Notes: generated from the sequence alone by a model not told the origin. Shown: positions 15,794-24,654, counted from the first letter of the stretch. The stretch: DNA of 53,985 nt from Pseudomonadota bacterium (GCA_021786845.1 JAJYMO010000060.1:1-53985); one strand, 5' to 3'. Translations and numbers: made by a program.

Positions 15794-18700
15794 ATACGCT
15801 TTTCTGGCGGTATGCCATCGTTGGGATGGCAGGGTGGATGCTTTCTGGTGTGGGTGCAGCCTCAACAGCTGTAGACATTTCGAATGTGCCGATGGCGGTG
15901 GAAACCGGCGCACCGCCCAATATTCAATATACCCTGGATAACTCAGGCAGTATGGGATGGACCTATTTGCCCGATGCCGAGTATATTAATTCACCCGCTT
16001 ACGCACTGTTCTATACTGGGGTGGAGGCAAGCTGTTTTGAAAACAGTGCGTACAACGCCATGTATTATGATCCAACCAAGACCTATTCCCCCCCGGTAAA
16101 CGGCGATGGCAGCCTTAAACCCAACGCGTCTTTTACGGCTGCATTGTATGACGGGTTTCTGCCCTATGATGGAAATATCAATGACTATCTTTATAATCCA
16201 CGCATTGACCTGAGTAATTCTTTTCAATCGGATTTATACCTGCCCTATGCGGCGAATAACTGGTACTACGGTGGTTATGATACCCCGCAAGCGGCTTATT
16301 ATTACGCGTACAAGTCAGGGACACCAACGCCTGGCACTTGTTACGCCAATGTTCATTACACCTTAACCACAGTGAATAGCCCCGCGCAGCAACAAAATTT
16401 TGCCAACTGGTTTTCCTATTACCGTGCGCGTATGCAAACCATGCGTACGGCGATAGGGCGCGCTTTCCAACCCATGTCCAACCAGTTTCGAATTGGGTTT
16501 AGTGTCATAAATGACGGTAATGGATACCCAAATGTGAGTGGATATGGTTTTATTGCTATGGGTGCCTGGACAGGTACGCAAAAAACAAACTGGTTTAATA
16601 ACCTCTACAGCATGGAGCCGAATGGAGGAACGCCTACACCTTCCGCATTGGTCTCTGATGGTGAATATTTCAGCGGAAACGGGATGATTGGCGCGTCTTC
16701 AGGGGCAGATCCCATTCAGGCTTCATGCCAACAAAATTTTACCATTGTGTCTACGGATGGTTATTGGAATCAGACCAGTTTAAATGGGCAACCATCAGCG
16801 GGTGATCAGGATAACAGTGCACCCAACGCCAGCTGGTTTACCGGGGTGTCAAACCTTGGCTTTACGCCAGGCAGTCAGTGGCCTAATCCGTTTTATGAGG
16901 GCACGGGGATCACTGACAGCAACACCCTGGCCGATATCGCCATGAAATATTGGGCGACGGATTTGCGGTCTGCGATGACCAATAACGTTTCCACGAATTC
17001 TGCAGATCCTGCCACGTGGCAGCATATGGTCACTTATGGCATTGGCCTGGAAGCAGGGACGTTGTCTTTCCCTTCTGCCTTAACATCGATCACAGCCGGT
17101 ACACAAACGTGGCCTAACCCAACCGGCGCGAATTTGGGCGGTCCGGCAGCCATTGATGATCTCTGGCATGCGGCTGTGAATGGACACGGTCAATTTTTTC
17201 TTGCCTCGCAAGGTGCTGGCAACATTACAACAGCGCTCCAGACGGTCTTGTCAAACATCACGGGCCGCATTGGCGCGGGTGTTGCAGCCGGGGTGTCGAA
17301 TCCGAATGTTACGTCGGGCAACAACAGTGTTTATGTCGCGACCTACAATTCTGGCGATTGGTCGGGAGATTTGAATTCGTTTTCTGTCAACACATCAACT
17401 GGTGTGATCTCTGCGACACCCAACTGGGCATCTTCTGCGCAAGCACAGCTGGATGCATTGACCTCCTCGCTCACATCCGGTACTTCACGCAACATTGGTA
17501 CCTTCAATGGGGCAAATGGTGTCGGTTTTGATTCCGGTGGTATTTCAACTGCGATGCAGTCACAGTTAGATACCCCAATCACCCCGCCAGGTCCATCCGA
17601 CTGGTTGGGGGTGCTGAATTTTATCCGGGGGGTCAATACCAGCGCATACCGCAACCGTACCCACGCACTTGGGGATATTATCGATGCGCAGCCGGTACCG
17701 GTGGCTGGGCCACCGTTTCAATACGCAGATGCCGGATACGCCGCATTTCAATCCGCGAACGCTTCGCGTCAGAGTGTGGTCTATCAAGGGGCCAATGATG
17801 GTATGTTGCACACCTTTAATGCCACCAGCGGCGCAGAACTGTGGGCTTATGTGCCCGGGGTATTGTTTAATACCCCGCTTTCCACCACCTATCCCAATAC
17901 AAGCACTTTAGTGAATTTGTCGCTGCAAACGGGTTTTCAGCACCTATACTATGTGGATGGCACACCTGTGTACGGCGATGTGGATTTTTCCAATACCATC
18001 GCCGGGGGTTCAAACGGTCCGCCCCCCAGCTCATATACACCTGACTGGCATTCGTTGCTGGTGGGCGGTTTGGATGCCGGTGGCGAAGGTTATTATGCCC
18101 TGGACATCACCAGCCCGTCTGCTACCAGTGATGCGGCTGTCGCCGGTAAAGTGTTGTGGGAATTTCCGCAGGCATCAAACAGTGCAACCTATGCTTCGGA
18201 GATAGGGCTTTCCTATGGGAAACCGATTCTGGTGAAAACGGTTGCTTCAGGTTGGGTGGCGATGGTTACCTCGGGTTACAACAATACAGACGGTAAAGAC
18301 CACTTGTTTGTTTTGAATCCGCAAACCGGGGCAATGATTAAAGACATTGTCACGCCAACTGGTCACGGTTTGGCGCAAATTGCAGCTTATGCCCAAAATA
18401 CCATGGTTGATAACATCACGCCATCCGTCTATGGTGGCGATCTGGATGGAAATGTGTGGAAGTTTGATTTCAGTGGCGCGACAGTTTCAACCTGGAATGT
18501 CAGTCTGCTAGCCAGTCTTGTGGACGGCAATGGGGTATCACAACCGGTTACAACGAGGCCTGAACTTGCAGAAATTAATGGCGTACCTGTGGTCTTTGTG
18601 GGCACAGGAGAGTATTTGGGCAATAGCGATGTTCCAAACATGTCTGGGGTCACACCCAATGTTCACGCAACCCAGATGCAAACCATGTATGCCCTGTCAG

Positions 18701-19158
18701 ATACCGGCACGACGATAACCAATGTGCGCGGTGCGACCATGGTACAGCAGTCCTTATCCAGTCCCCAAGCTGTTAACTTCACCGCTGATCGTGGCTGGTA
18801 CCTGGATTTGAATGCCCATGGAGCAACATCTGGTGACCGGATAGATACCAACCCAGCCATTGTTAATGGTGTGTTAACTTTCTCCGATAATCAACCCAGT
18901 GGTCTTATCTGTTCGCCTGGCGGTATAAGTTGGCCCTACCTGTTAGATATCAATAACGGTGGAGCAGTTGGCAGTACAGCCGCTATCGGGGCCCAAGAAA
19001 ATTTTTTGACCGTTGGTTTCACCCTTATGGGCTTGCCAAACGGGAGTGTTTATGGGGTTTCCACGCTGGGAAGTGGTTCACTCATAAACAATCAAGTACC
19101 ACCTGGGAATGGGGGTTCATCAGTCAAACATCGAGTCAGCTGGCAAGAGTTGCCTTAA
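15790..19158 (+). CDS. pilY1: Pilus tip adhesin/assembly factor PilY1
   Basis: A 1122-residue PilY1. A signal peptide (about 1-25) is followed by an N-terminal region with YTLDNSGSMGW (DNSGSM at 50-55), which resembles the metal-site start of a von Willebrand A domain. The C-terminal half (from about 630) matches the PilY1 beta-propeller: RNRTHALGDIIDAQPVPV, VYQGANDGMLHTFNA, and a calcium-loop-like GGDLDGNVWKFDF near residues 882-894. PilY1 sits at the pilus tip, promotes assembly, binds surfaces and controls retraction through calcium. Length is normal. It ends the operon, which is closed by a strong terminator at 19305-19346. The 19159-19304 stretch holds nothing else clear. Confidence 0.95.
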   Translation: MNTLFWRYAIVGMAGWMLSGVGAASTAVDISNVPMAVETGAPPNIQYTLDNSGSMGWTYLPDAEYINSPAYALFYTGVEASCFENSAYNAMYYDPTKTYSPPVNGDGSLKPNASFTAALYDGFLPYDGNINDYLYNPRIDLSNSFQSDLYLPYAANNWYYGGYDTPQAAYYYAYKSGTPTPGTCYANVHYTLTTVNSPAQQQNFANWFSYYRARMQTMRTAIGRAFQPMSNQFRIGFSVINDGNGYPNVSGYGFIAMGAWTGTQKTNWFNNLYSMEPNGGTPTPSALVSDGEYFSGNGMIGASSGADPIQASCQQNFTIVSTDGYWNQTSLNGQPSAGDQDNSAPNASWFTGVSNLGFTPGSQWPNPFYEGTGITDSNTLADIAMKYWATDLRSAMTNNVSTNSADPATWQHMVTYGIGLEAGTLSFPSALTSITAGTQTWPNPTGANLGGPAAIDDLWHAAVNGHGQFFLASQGAGNITTALQTVLSNITGRIGAGVAAGVSNPNVTSGNNSVYVATYNSGDWSGDLNSFSVNTSTGVISATPNWASSAQAQLDALTSSLTSGTSRNIGTFNGANGVGFDSGGISTAMQSQLDTPITPPGPSDWLGVLNFIRGVNTSAYRNRTHALGDIIDAQPVPVAGPPFQYADAGYAAFQSANASRQSVVYQGANDGMLHTFNATSGAELWAYVPGVLFNTPLSTTYPNTSTLVNLSLQTGFQHLYYVDGTPVYGDVDFSNTIAGGSNGPPPSSYTPDWHSLLVGGLDAGGEGYYALDITSPSATSDAAVAGKVLWEFPQASNSATYASEIGLSYGKPILVKTVASGWVAMVTSGYNNTDGKDHLFVLNPQTGAMIKDIVTPTGHGLAQIAAYAQNTMVDNITPSVYGGDLDGNVWKFDFSGATVSTWNVSLLASLVDGNGVSQPVTTRPELAEINGVPVVFVGTGEYLGNSDVPNMSGVTPNVHATQMQTMYALSDTGTTITNVRGATMVQQSLSSPQAVNFTADRGWYLDLNAHGATSGDRIDTNPAIVNGVLTFSDNQPSGLICSPGGISWPYLLDINNGGAVGSTAAIGAQENFLTVGFTLMGLPNGSVYGVSTLGSGSLINNQVPPGNGGSSVKHRVSWQELP

Positions 19159-19304
19159 TTTGACTGTGTCGTTGGAATTTTTGCATAACCCGGATGAAAA
19201 TAAATTGGTAAAAACGTGTAGGCGGAAATCATATATGCGGATTAAAAACCATTTTTTAACAAGTGGTTGGGTTGAATAGAGTCATCAAATTCATTTGGCG
19301 CATG

Positions 19305-19346
19305 ACCCAACAATCACCGAATTTAGCTGGTGGTTGTTGGGTTTTT
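19305..19346 (+). terminator. Rho-independent terminator after pilY1
   Basis: A 14-base-pair stem (arms ACCCAACAATCACC at 19305-19318 and GGTGGTTGTTGGGT at 19329-19342, one G-U pair) with a 10-base loop is followed directly by a run of T. It lies 147 bases after the pilY1 stop, between convergent genes, and fires on the plus strand. Confidence 0.85.
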
Positions 19347-19364
19347 CGATGAATAAGCCACCCA

Positions 19365-19640
19365 TCAGCGCTTGAGATTACGGTAAAAATTCTCGTGTGT
19401 TCCGACCAGCAGCAAAATACGGGTTGCCGAATCGTATTCGTAAGCCAGCAGGAAGCGTTGACTGATACAATCGAACTTGTGAACGTAAACGCCAGAGAGA
19501 TCGCCTTTTTTCGCTTCACCAATCACGGGATTACGAACAATGTCTGCGACGGCTTGATCAACGACATTTTTCTGATTGTCGTGAAGCTTTTTATACGCGC
19601 GCAGAAAGCCGTTGGTTTGCTGAATATGTATCTCAGCCAC
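19365..19640 (-). CDS. RelE/ParE-superfamily toxin
   Basis: A 91-residue protein of the RelE/ParE toxin fold. The core IQQTNGFLRAYKKLHDNQKNVVDQAVADIVRNPVIGEAKKGDLSGVYVHKF and the closing RFLLAYEYDSATRILLLVGTHENFYRNLKR match this superfamily's helix pair and beta-sheet (a YxxxHxxxY-like end similar to the HigB/YafQ side). The GTG at 19640 overlaps the antitoxin stop by eight bases, and upstream in-frame codons would run deep into the antitoxin gene, so GTG is favoured. Such toxins cut mRNA on ribosomes or poison gyrase; which one cannot be decided here. Confidence 0.8.
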   Translation of the reverse strand: MAEIHIQQTNGFLRAYKKLHDNQKNVVDQAVADIVRNPVIGEAKKGDLSGVYVHKFDCISQRFLLAYEYDSATRILLLVGTHENFYRNLKR

Positions 19641-19860
19641 GGAATTGTCCGGGCACAAAGGGGGTAAGCTGTTCGCGATCCTCCGCTTTAGCAATCAATA
19701 AATCCCTAACGAATTCAATAGGTAAATCCGGGTTATCCAGCGCGGCTTTGCCAATTTTCGCCCAGAATTCAAGTTGCCCTGCGATGGTGCGACACTCACC
19801 CCTGGAAGTTGTTTTTGCTTGTTCATAAAGTTTATCGTCAATTCGGACAGGCATACTCAT
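19633..19860 (-). CDS. ParD-like antitoxin
   Basis: A 75-residue antitoxin. MSMPVRIDDKLYEQAKTTSRGECRTIAGQLEFWAKIGKAALDNPDLPIEFV matches the ParD-like family (PF11903), with a short N-terminal strand and two helices as in ribbon-helix-helix DNA-binding proteins, then a charged C-terminus ending in GQFRG that would bind the toxin. The ATG at 19860 has GGAG six bases upstream; an earlier in-frame start at 19899 would place the operator inside the gene. A perfect 14-base palindrome 15 bases upstream is a good candidate for its autoregulatory site. Confidence 0.82.
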   Translation of the reverse strand: MSMPVRIDDKLYEQAKTTSRGECRTIAGQLEFWAKIGKAALDNPDLPIEFVRDLLIAKAEDREQLTPFVPGQFRG

Positions 19861-19875
19861 GGTGATCTCCGGTTT

Positions 19876-19889
19876 GCTACAATTGTAGC
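19876..19889. promoter_or_regulatory. Palindromic operator of the ParD-like operon
   Basis: GCTACAATTGTAGC is a perfect 14-base palindrome just ahead of the antitoxin start. Read on the minus strand it contains TACAAT, a good -10 hexamer, so binding there would block the promoter. The gap to the ABC transporter (19890-20148) is A+T-rich and shows nothing else clear. Confidence 0.6.
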
Positions 19890-20148
19890 GAATTATCATA
19901 ACTTAAACGGATTGTGAATGCAAATCGGTATAATAGGTTGGTTTAATTTGATAATAACTGGACAAATCTTGATATCAAAAATAATCCATTCCTTAATCAT
20001 TTCACTGTGGGTGAAAATGACCGGGCTTCATACTCATGGACATTTTGAGATAATTCAGGATAATGTCAGGCTGAATAACACTTTTACACCGTACTGCATG
20101 TGACTGTGCAAGTAGCGTTTAACTTTTCAAGCAACCCACTTTAGATCC

Positions 20149-22401
20149 GTGCACACCAATCTCCATCAAATCCAAATCGTGCCAGAGCCATGGCGTTCAC
20201 CGGTGTTAGCCGAACTTGCCGTCAATGAGCAGGTATTCGCCTGTTTGCCGCTGGATTTAGACGCACAACGCCTGTTTTGTCACGGCATTCTGGTGCTGAC
20301 TTCCCTGCGCTTGTTGGCTAAAACCGATCCTCATTCAGCGTGGGCTGTTTGGCCTCTGGATACTTCCATGCGTTTAATCCGGCGGGATTATGCCGGGGTA
20401 GGTACGCTGGATTTGTATCAGGCTGCCCAACACCGTGTCAACTGGCATTACACCCTTACGCATCACGCCAGTGCGCGGACATTGGTTGAGCAATTTGAAT
20501 CCGTCTTGTCGGGCAATTTGCAGGGGGCCGTACCGGATCAATCGCTGTGCCCCCGTTGCCAAGCCATTCTGCCAGTCAATGAGACAGTGTGTGCCTTGTG
20601 TGAACCTGCTGCCCGGCAGGTCAATTCGGCCTGGGCTTTGTTGCGTCTGTGGCGGTTCGCCAAGCCGTATCAATTGGGGTTGTTGATGGGTTTTTTGCTG
20701 GCGCTGGGTTCGACAGCCGCCGCCCTGGTGCCGCCTTATTTAACCATGCCGCTGATGGATAAGGTGTTGATTCCCTATCAAAATGGGCACGCAATTGATC
20801 CTCTGCTGGTGATCCGGTATTTGTCCCTGTTGCTCGCGGCCGCTGTGGTGGCCTGGGCGCTGGGCTGGGGAAGGTCGTGGTGGCTGGCACGGGTGAGTGA
20901 ACGGGTGTGTATGGATTTGCGTCTTGCCAGTTATGCCCATTTGCATGAGCTGTCTCTGTCATTCTTCGGTGGCAAACGCACAGGTGATCTGGTGTCGCGC
21001 ATCGGCAGTGAAACAGACCGCATTTCGGTGTTCCTGTCGCTGCATCTGCTTGATTTTGTGATTGATGTGCTGGTGATGGGCATGACGGCAGCCATCTTGT
21101 TGTCCATCAATGTACCGCTGGCTTTGGTCACGCTACTACCTATTCCATTCATTGCATGGATGATACACCGCGTGCGCGATCGCTTGCGGCTGGGATTCGA
21201 GAAAACCGACCGTGTGTGGGGTGAAATCAGCAACGTCTTGACCGACACCATACCCGGCATCCGGGTGGTGAAAGCCTTTGCGCAAGAGCGGCGTGAAATC
21301 ACTCGTTTTCGTGAAGCCAATGTGCGTAATTTGCAGATTAATGACAATGTGAATGCGATATGGTCGCTGTTTGCCCCCAGCGTGACCTTGCTGACCGAGC
21401 TGGGCCTGTTGGTGGTGTGGGCATTTGGAATATGGCAGGTGGCGCATGCGCGCATTACTGTGGGTGTGCTGGCCGCATTTTTAACCTACATCAGCCGGTT
21501 TTACGGCCGTCTGGATTCGATGAGCCGTATCGTTTCGGTGACACAAAAAGCCGCTGCAGGCGCCAAACGTATTTTTGATATTCTGGACCATGTGTCCAGC
21601 GTGCCAGAGCCAGTCAATCCGGTCATCATGGGACGTGTTCAGGGTGAGATTACCCTGCGCAATATTGGCTTTCGTTACAATAACCGCAGTGTGATACACG
21701 GCATGGATTTGCACATCGCACCTGGCGAAATGATCGGTCTGGTGGGACACAGCGGCTCGGGAAAAACTACGCTGGTGAATCTGATTTGCCGATTTTATGA
21801 CGTGACCGAAGGCGCGATTTTAGTCGATGGCGTGGACATTCGCGCTATTTCAGTGCACGATTACCGGCGCAATATCGGCCTGGTGCTGCAAGAACCCTTT
21901 TTGTTTTTTGGCACCATTGCGGAAAATATCGCTTATGGGAAGCCAGACGCCACGCAAGCCGACATTGTGGCAGCGGCGAGAGCTGCTCATGCCCACGAGT
22001 TTATTTTACGTTTGCCACAAGGTTATGACTCGCTGGTGGGCGAACGCGGCCAGGCATTGTCTGGCGGCGAGCGGCAACGCATTTCGATTGCCCGTGCCTT
22101 GCTAATTGACCCGCGTATTTTGATTTTGGACGAAGCCACCGCTTCTGTGGACACCGAAACCGAGCGCGAAATTCAGGCGGCATTGGATAATCTGGTCCGC
22201 GGGCGCACCACGATAGCGGTGGCGCACCGCTTGAGCACCTTGCGCCACGCAGACAGACTGGTGGTGTTGGACAAAGGCCATATTGTCGAAGTGGGGCGTC
22301 ATGAGACCTTGCTGGCCAGCAATGGCGTGTATGCGCAGTTGTATGCTGCGCAAGCGCGCCAGGTGGACAGCGATATGGGGGAGGATGACTGTGCAGATTA
22401 G
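20149..22401 (+). CDS. Cyanophycin-associated ABC transporter (fused permease-ATPase)
   Basis: A 750-residue half-transporter of the exporter type. Order: an N-terminal domain of about 125 residues with no obvious relative, a Cys4 zinc-ribbon-like knuckle (CPRC at 134-137, CALC at 148-151), a six-helix permease (about 170-470), and an ATPase with Walker A GHSGSGKTT (about 534-542), LSGGERQR signature and Walker B ILILDEATAS. Proteins of this make-up, followed by a DUF1854 gene, are known as cyanophycin metabolism-associated, and here the cyanophycin synthetases lie 8 kb away. The substrate is unknown; export of a cyanophycin product or signal is only inferred. The start is a GTG at 20149 with a weak ribosome site. 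Confidence 0.88.
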   Translation: MHTNLHQIQIVPEPWRSPVLAELAVNEQVFACLPLDLDAQRLFCHGILVLTSLRLLAKTDPHSAWAVWPLDTSMRLIRRDYAGVGTLDLYQAAQHRVNWHYTLTHHASARTLVEQFESVLSGNLQGAVPDQSLCPRCQAILPVNETVCALCEPAARQVNSAWALLRLWRFAKPYQLGLLMGFLLALGSTAAALVPPYLTMPLMDKVLIPYQNGHAIDPLLVIRYLSLLLAAAVVAWALGWGRSWWLARVSERVCMDLRLASYAHLHELSLSFFGGKRTGDLVSRIGSETDRISVFLSLHLLDFVIDVLVMGMTAAILLSINVPLALVTLLPIPFIAWMIHRVRDRLRLGFEKTDRVWGEISNVLTDTIPGIRVVKAFAQERREITRFREANVRNLQINDNVNAIWSLFAPSVTLLTELGLLVVWAFGIWQVAHARITVGVLAAFLTYISRFYGRLDSMSRIVSVTQKAAAGAKRIFDILDHVSSVPEPVNPVIMGRVQGEITLRNIGFRYNNRSVIHGMDLHIAPGEMIGLVGHSGSGKTTLVNLICRFYDVTEGAILVDGVDIRAISVHDYRRNIGLVLQEPFLFFGTIAENIAYGKPDATQADIVAAARAAHAHEFILRLPQGYDSLVGERGQALSGGERQRISIARALLIDPRILILDEATASVDTETEREIQAALDNLVRGRTTIAVAHRLSTLRHADRLVVLDKGHIVEVGRHETLLASNGVYAQLYAAQARQVDSDMGEDDCAD

Positions 22402-22846
22402 CGTGAATAATGCCGGGGGATTGTGCGCCAGCGATGCATCAGGCGGTCAGCACGAAAACTTGATTCCCATTCGTGCTTTCCCGATGAGCGCACCGAATTT
22501 GGGTGTGAGTTTGGTCGATGCGCAGGGGCATGAGTGGGCATGGATTGAGAATTTGGCCGCACTGCCTGAAAACCTGCGCAACGTGCTGGATGCACAATTG
22601 GCTGAGCGGGAATTCCAACCTGAAATTTTGCGTATATTGGATGTGTCGAGTTACTCTACACCCAGCCGCTGGCATGTGGTGACGAACAGGGGTGAGACAG
22701 CGCTGGTGCTGAAAGGGGAGGAAGATATCCGTCGTTTATCCGGTCACCGACTGCTCATTGCGGCGGAAAACGGCTTGCATTTCCTGATTGCCGATACACA
22801 ACAGTTGGATGCTGCGAGCAGGCGGCGCCTGGAACGGTTTCTTTGA
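22391..22846 (+). CDS. DUF1854 family protein linked to cyanophycin metabolism
   Basis: A protein of about 151 residues that fits DUF1854. The conserved core is GVSLVDAQGHEWAWIENLAALPENLR, then LAEREFQPEILRILDVSSYSTPSRWHVVTNRGET, ending with ILIADTQQLDAASRRRLERFL-like sequence. No catalytic motif or membrane segment is visible. It overlaps the end of the ABC transporter gene, so the two are co-translated, and a subunit or adaptor role for the transporter is likely. The chosen GTG at 22391 has GGAGG seven bases upstream; ATG at 22385 lies too close to that site but cannot be excluded. Confidence 0.85.
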   Translation: MQISVNNAGGLCASDASGGQHENLIPIRAFPMSAPNLGVSLVDAQGHEWAWIENLAALPENLRNVLDAQLAEREFQPEILRILDVSSYSTPSRWHVVTNRGETALVLKGEEDIRRLSGHRLLIAAENGLHFLIADTQQLDAASRRRLERFL

Positions 22847-22850
22847 GTAT

Positions 22851-22953
22851 TCCAACCCGACAAATTGACATATTTTTTATCACCGCATCAGGCTGAAGCC
22901 TGATCTACCAGGGGTGCTCATTGTTCACCGTAGGTCGGGTTTCAACCCGACAA
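22851..22953. repeat. Small hairpin repeats after the DUF1854 gene
   Basis: Three elements: TCCAACCCGACAA (22851-22863), which is half of the third element; a hairpin with arms ATCAGGC and GCCTGAT around TGAA (about 22887-22904); and a hairpin with perfect 8-base arms GTCGGGTT (22934-22941) and AACCCGAC (22944-22951). The TGAA-loop type recurs at 32.1 and 53.6 kb, and the GTCGG type at 27163. They look like REP-like intergenic repeats and may also act as terminators between the convergent genes. Confidence 0.65.
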
Positions 22954-22993
22954 GCTGCTGCCTTGTATTTGTTCAGTACGATCTATGGGTCGA

Positions 22994-23896
22994 TCAGTGC
23001 GCTAACTTGGCCAGCGCTACCAATAACAATAACAGCATCCAAATGGTCAGTGAGCGCCAAACAAGGCTGGTGGCACTGCCTAAATCCTGATAATTGGCGT
23101 GTTCTCCGAGGCCGAATGTGGATGAACTTGCTGAATCTGTCGCTGACTCAACCGGCGTTTCCAAAGCAATCCCCAGGGCACCCGCACCGCTTGCCAATAC
23201 AATGTCTTGCGCGGTATTGCTGGCTTGGCCACGCCAGCAATACATCGCATCTTCAAAATTTCCGGCGATGGCAAAAGTAAGCGCCAGTGCGCGAGCGGGC
23301 AGCCATTCCACACGGGCGAGTACGGCATGGGCGAACCGGGAAAACTCTCCATGGGAGTCGAATTGCCAACGTTCGGCCATGAGCTGACTGAAACCATAGA
23401 AAACGGCGCCCACAGGACCCAGGACGGAGAACAGCGCGAAACACATCAGGACACCGAACAAATGTCGTTGGCTGTCGAGCAATAAATGCCCTATAGACAT
23501 TGCGGGCAGTTCTTTGTCCGAGACGAGGCAGGATGTGTCCTGCCAGTCGGTATAATGCTGCTTTGCACGGACGACATCCTGTTGAGACAAGGCCCGATAA
23601 ACCTGATTGGCGGCTTGCATGGTTCGACGAAATTGCAGAAAGGGGTAAAGCACCACGATATCCCACAACAAACCCAGTATGGGGCTAAGGTGATCAAGCG
23701 CAACATAAATGGCGCCAGTGACAAGCAATACCGGAAGCATGGCGGCCATCCAGGCCAGTTGACCGTGTTGTCGTTTTCCACCGTTGAGGTAATGTGACAG
23801 TGCTTGCAACGGTTGCGTAAAGCGGTCTAACCGGTTCGGTGGAAGTGGGTAATACCAATCCAGTAGCAGTGCGATGAGCAAAGCAAGCAGTGTCAT
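22994..23896 (-). CDS. CobD/CbiB-family membrane protein
   Basis: A 300-residue membrane protein with hydrophobic segments near the N-terminus (about 1-12), residues 48-85, 140-165, 205-215 and the C-terminus. It resembles the CobD/CbiB family (which includes AmpE): LLDWYYPLPPNRL at the start, GAVFYGFSQLMAERW, WLPARALALTFAIAGNFEDAMYCWRGQ, and a closing LVWRSLTIWMLLLLLVALAKL. True CbiB makes the aminopropanol arm of cobalamin, but no other cobalamin genes are here and lone members in betaproteobacteria are usually unassigned. It is followed at its 5' side by a GyrI-like gene seven bases upstream, so the pair probably forms an operon. Confidence 0.75.
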   Translation of the reverse strand: MTLLALLIALLLDWYYPLPPNRLDRFTQPLQALSHYLNGGKRQHGQLAWMAAMLPVLLVTGAIYVALDHLSPILGLLWDIVVLYPFLQFRRTMQAANQVYRALSQQDVVRAKQHYTDWQDTSCLVSDKELPAMSIGHLLLDSQRHLFGVLMCFALFSVLGPVGAVFYGFSQLMAERWQFDSHGEFSRFAHAVLARVEWLPARALALTFAIAGNFEDAMYCWRGQASNTAQDIVLASGAGALGIALETPVESATDSASSSTFGLGEHANYQDLGSATSLVWRSLTIWMLLLLLVALAKLAH

Positions 23897-23903
23897 GGGC
23901 GTA

Positions 23904-24437
23904 TTAATCCGGCATGTCCACGGTCAGCGTGCCCATTTGGTTAATGGATGTGCCAGGCGTATACCGCTCCACGGTAGGAAGTCGTATGTCTTTTCCTTGC
24001 GGTTTAAGGTAATTGTATAGCGCTTGATATGCCATCCCCGGTGCCAGCCCGATACTGGCTCGTACACTGGCTTGCAATACATTGTGTGCAGGTAAAACGG
24101 CGCTTTTCAATGGGCGGGTCACCCGTGCATTGGGGGCAATCACATAACCAATTTGCGCCTGTTGTTCATTTGTTTTGGTCACGCGCGGATCAGTGAACAG
24201 TACCACGACAGGGTCGCCAGGTTCGATACGCTGAGCAATGATTGCGGCGCGAAGTTTATCTTGCGCAGCAGAGATGTCCGCCAGATTTCCATAAAAATCA
24301 ACGTAGGCGTAATGAATTGGCGCACTGCGCGTTTCACGGACATCTGTGTGGTTAAAGGCACCCCACCAGGCAAAAATGAGCACAATGGGCAGCAAAAAAG
24401 CAAACAGGAATCCCAACCAGGATTTTTTAACTAACAT
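23904..24437 (-). CDS. Membrane-anchored protein with GyrI-like domain
   Basis: A 177-residue protein with one N-terminal membrane anchor (about residues 8-28) and a periplasmic or extracellular rest. The segments APIHYAYVDFYGNLADI, VVVLFTDPRVTK and IGYVIAPNARV, followed later by LPAHNVLQASVRASIGLAPGMAYQALYNYL, resemble the two repeated halves of GyrI-like effector-binding domains. Such domains bind small amphipathic molecules, usually in the cytoplasm, so a membrane-tethered version is unusual. It lies seven bases ahead of the CobD/CbiB-like gene. The 24438-24654 gap before cytochrome b561 shows nothing clear. Fold assignment is by motif only. Confidence 0.6.
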   Translation of the reverse strand: MLVKKSWLGFLFAFLLPIVLIFAWWGAFNHTDVRETRSAPIHYAYVDFYGNLADISAAQDKLRAAIIAQRIEPGDPVVVLFTDPRVTKTNEQQAQIGYVIAPNARVTRPLKSAVLPAHNVLQASVRASIGLAPGMAYQALYNYLKPQGKDIRLPTVERYTPGTSINQMGTLTVDMPD

Positions 24438-24654
24438 AAGCGTTCAATACACCACAATTGCAAAGCGGTTAGCATAGCACAAGCCATTACATCAGTGTCT
24501 GTCACACCACGGATATTGATGGTGGCGTATTGTGCCCTTCAAATGTGACTGCGCCGATGTTCCTCTGCTTGTGTCCCTGCCGAGGTACCAATGGCTGGCA
24601 ATTGTTGAGCGCTCATGCTACATTTCGCATACACTTTTTTGATGGGAAACCCGG

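Noticed and set aside
15790-19158. Large extracellular adhesin unrelated to pili
   Set aside because: The C-terminal propeller with the GGDLDGNVWKFD calcium loop and the minor pilin operon context identify it as PilY1.
19918-20103. A 61-codon frame ahead of the ABC transporter
   Set aside because: A+T-rich, no ribosome site, no known motif; most likely chance in the intergenic region.
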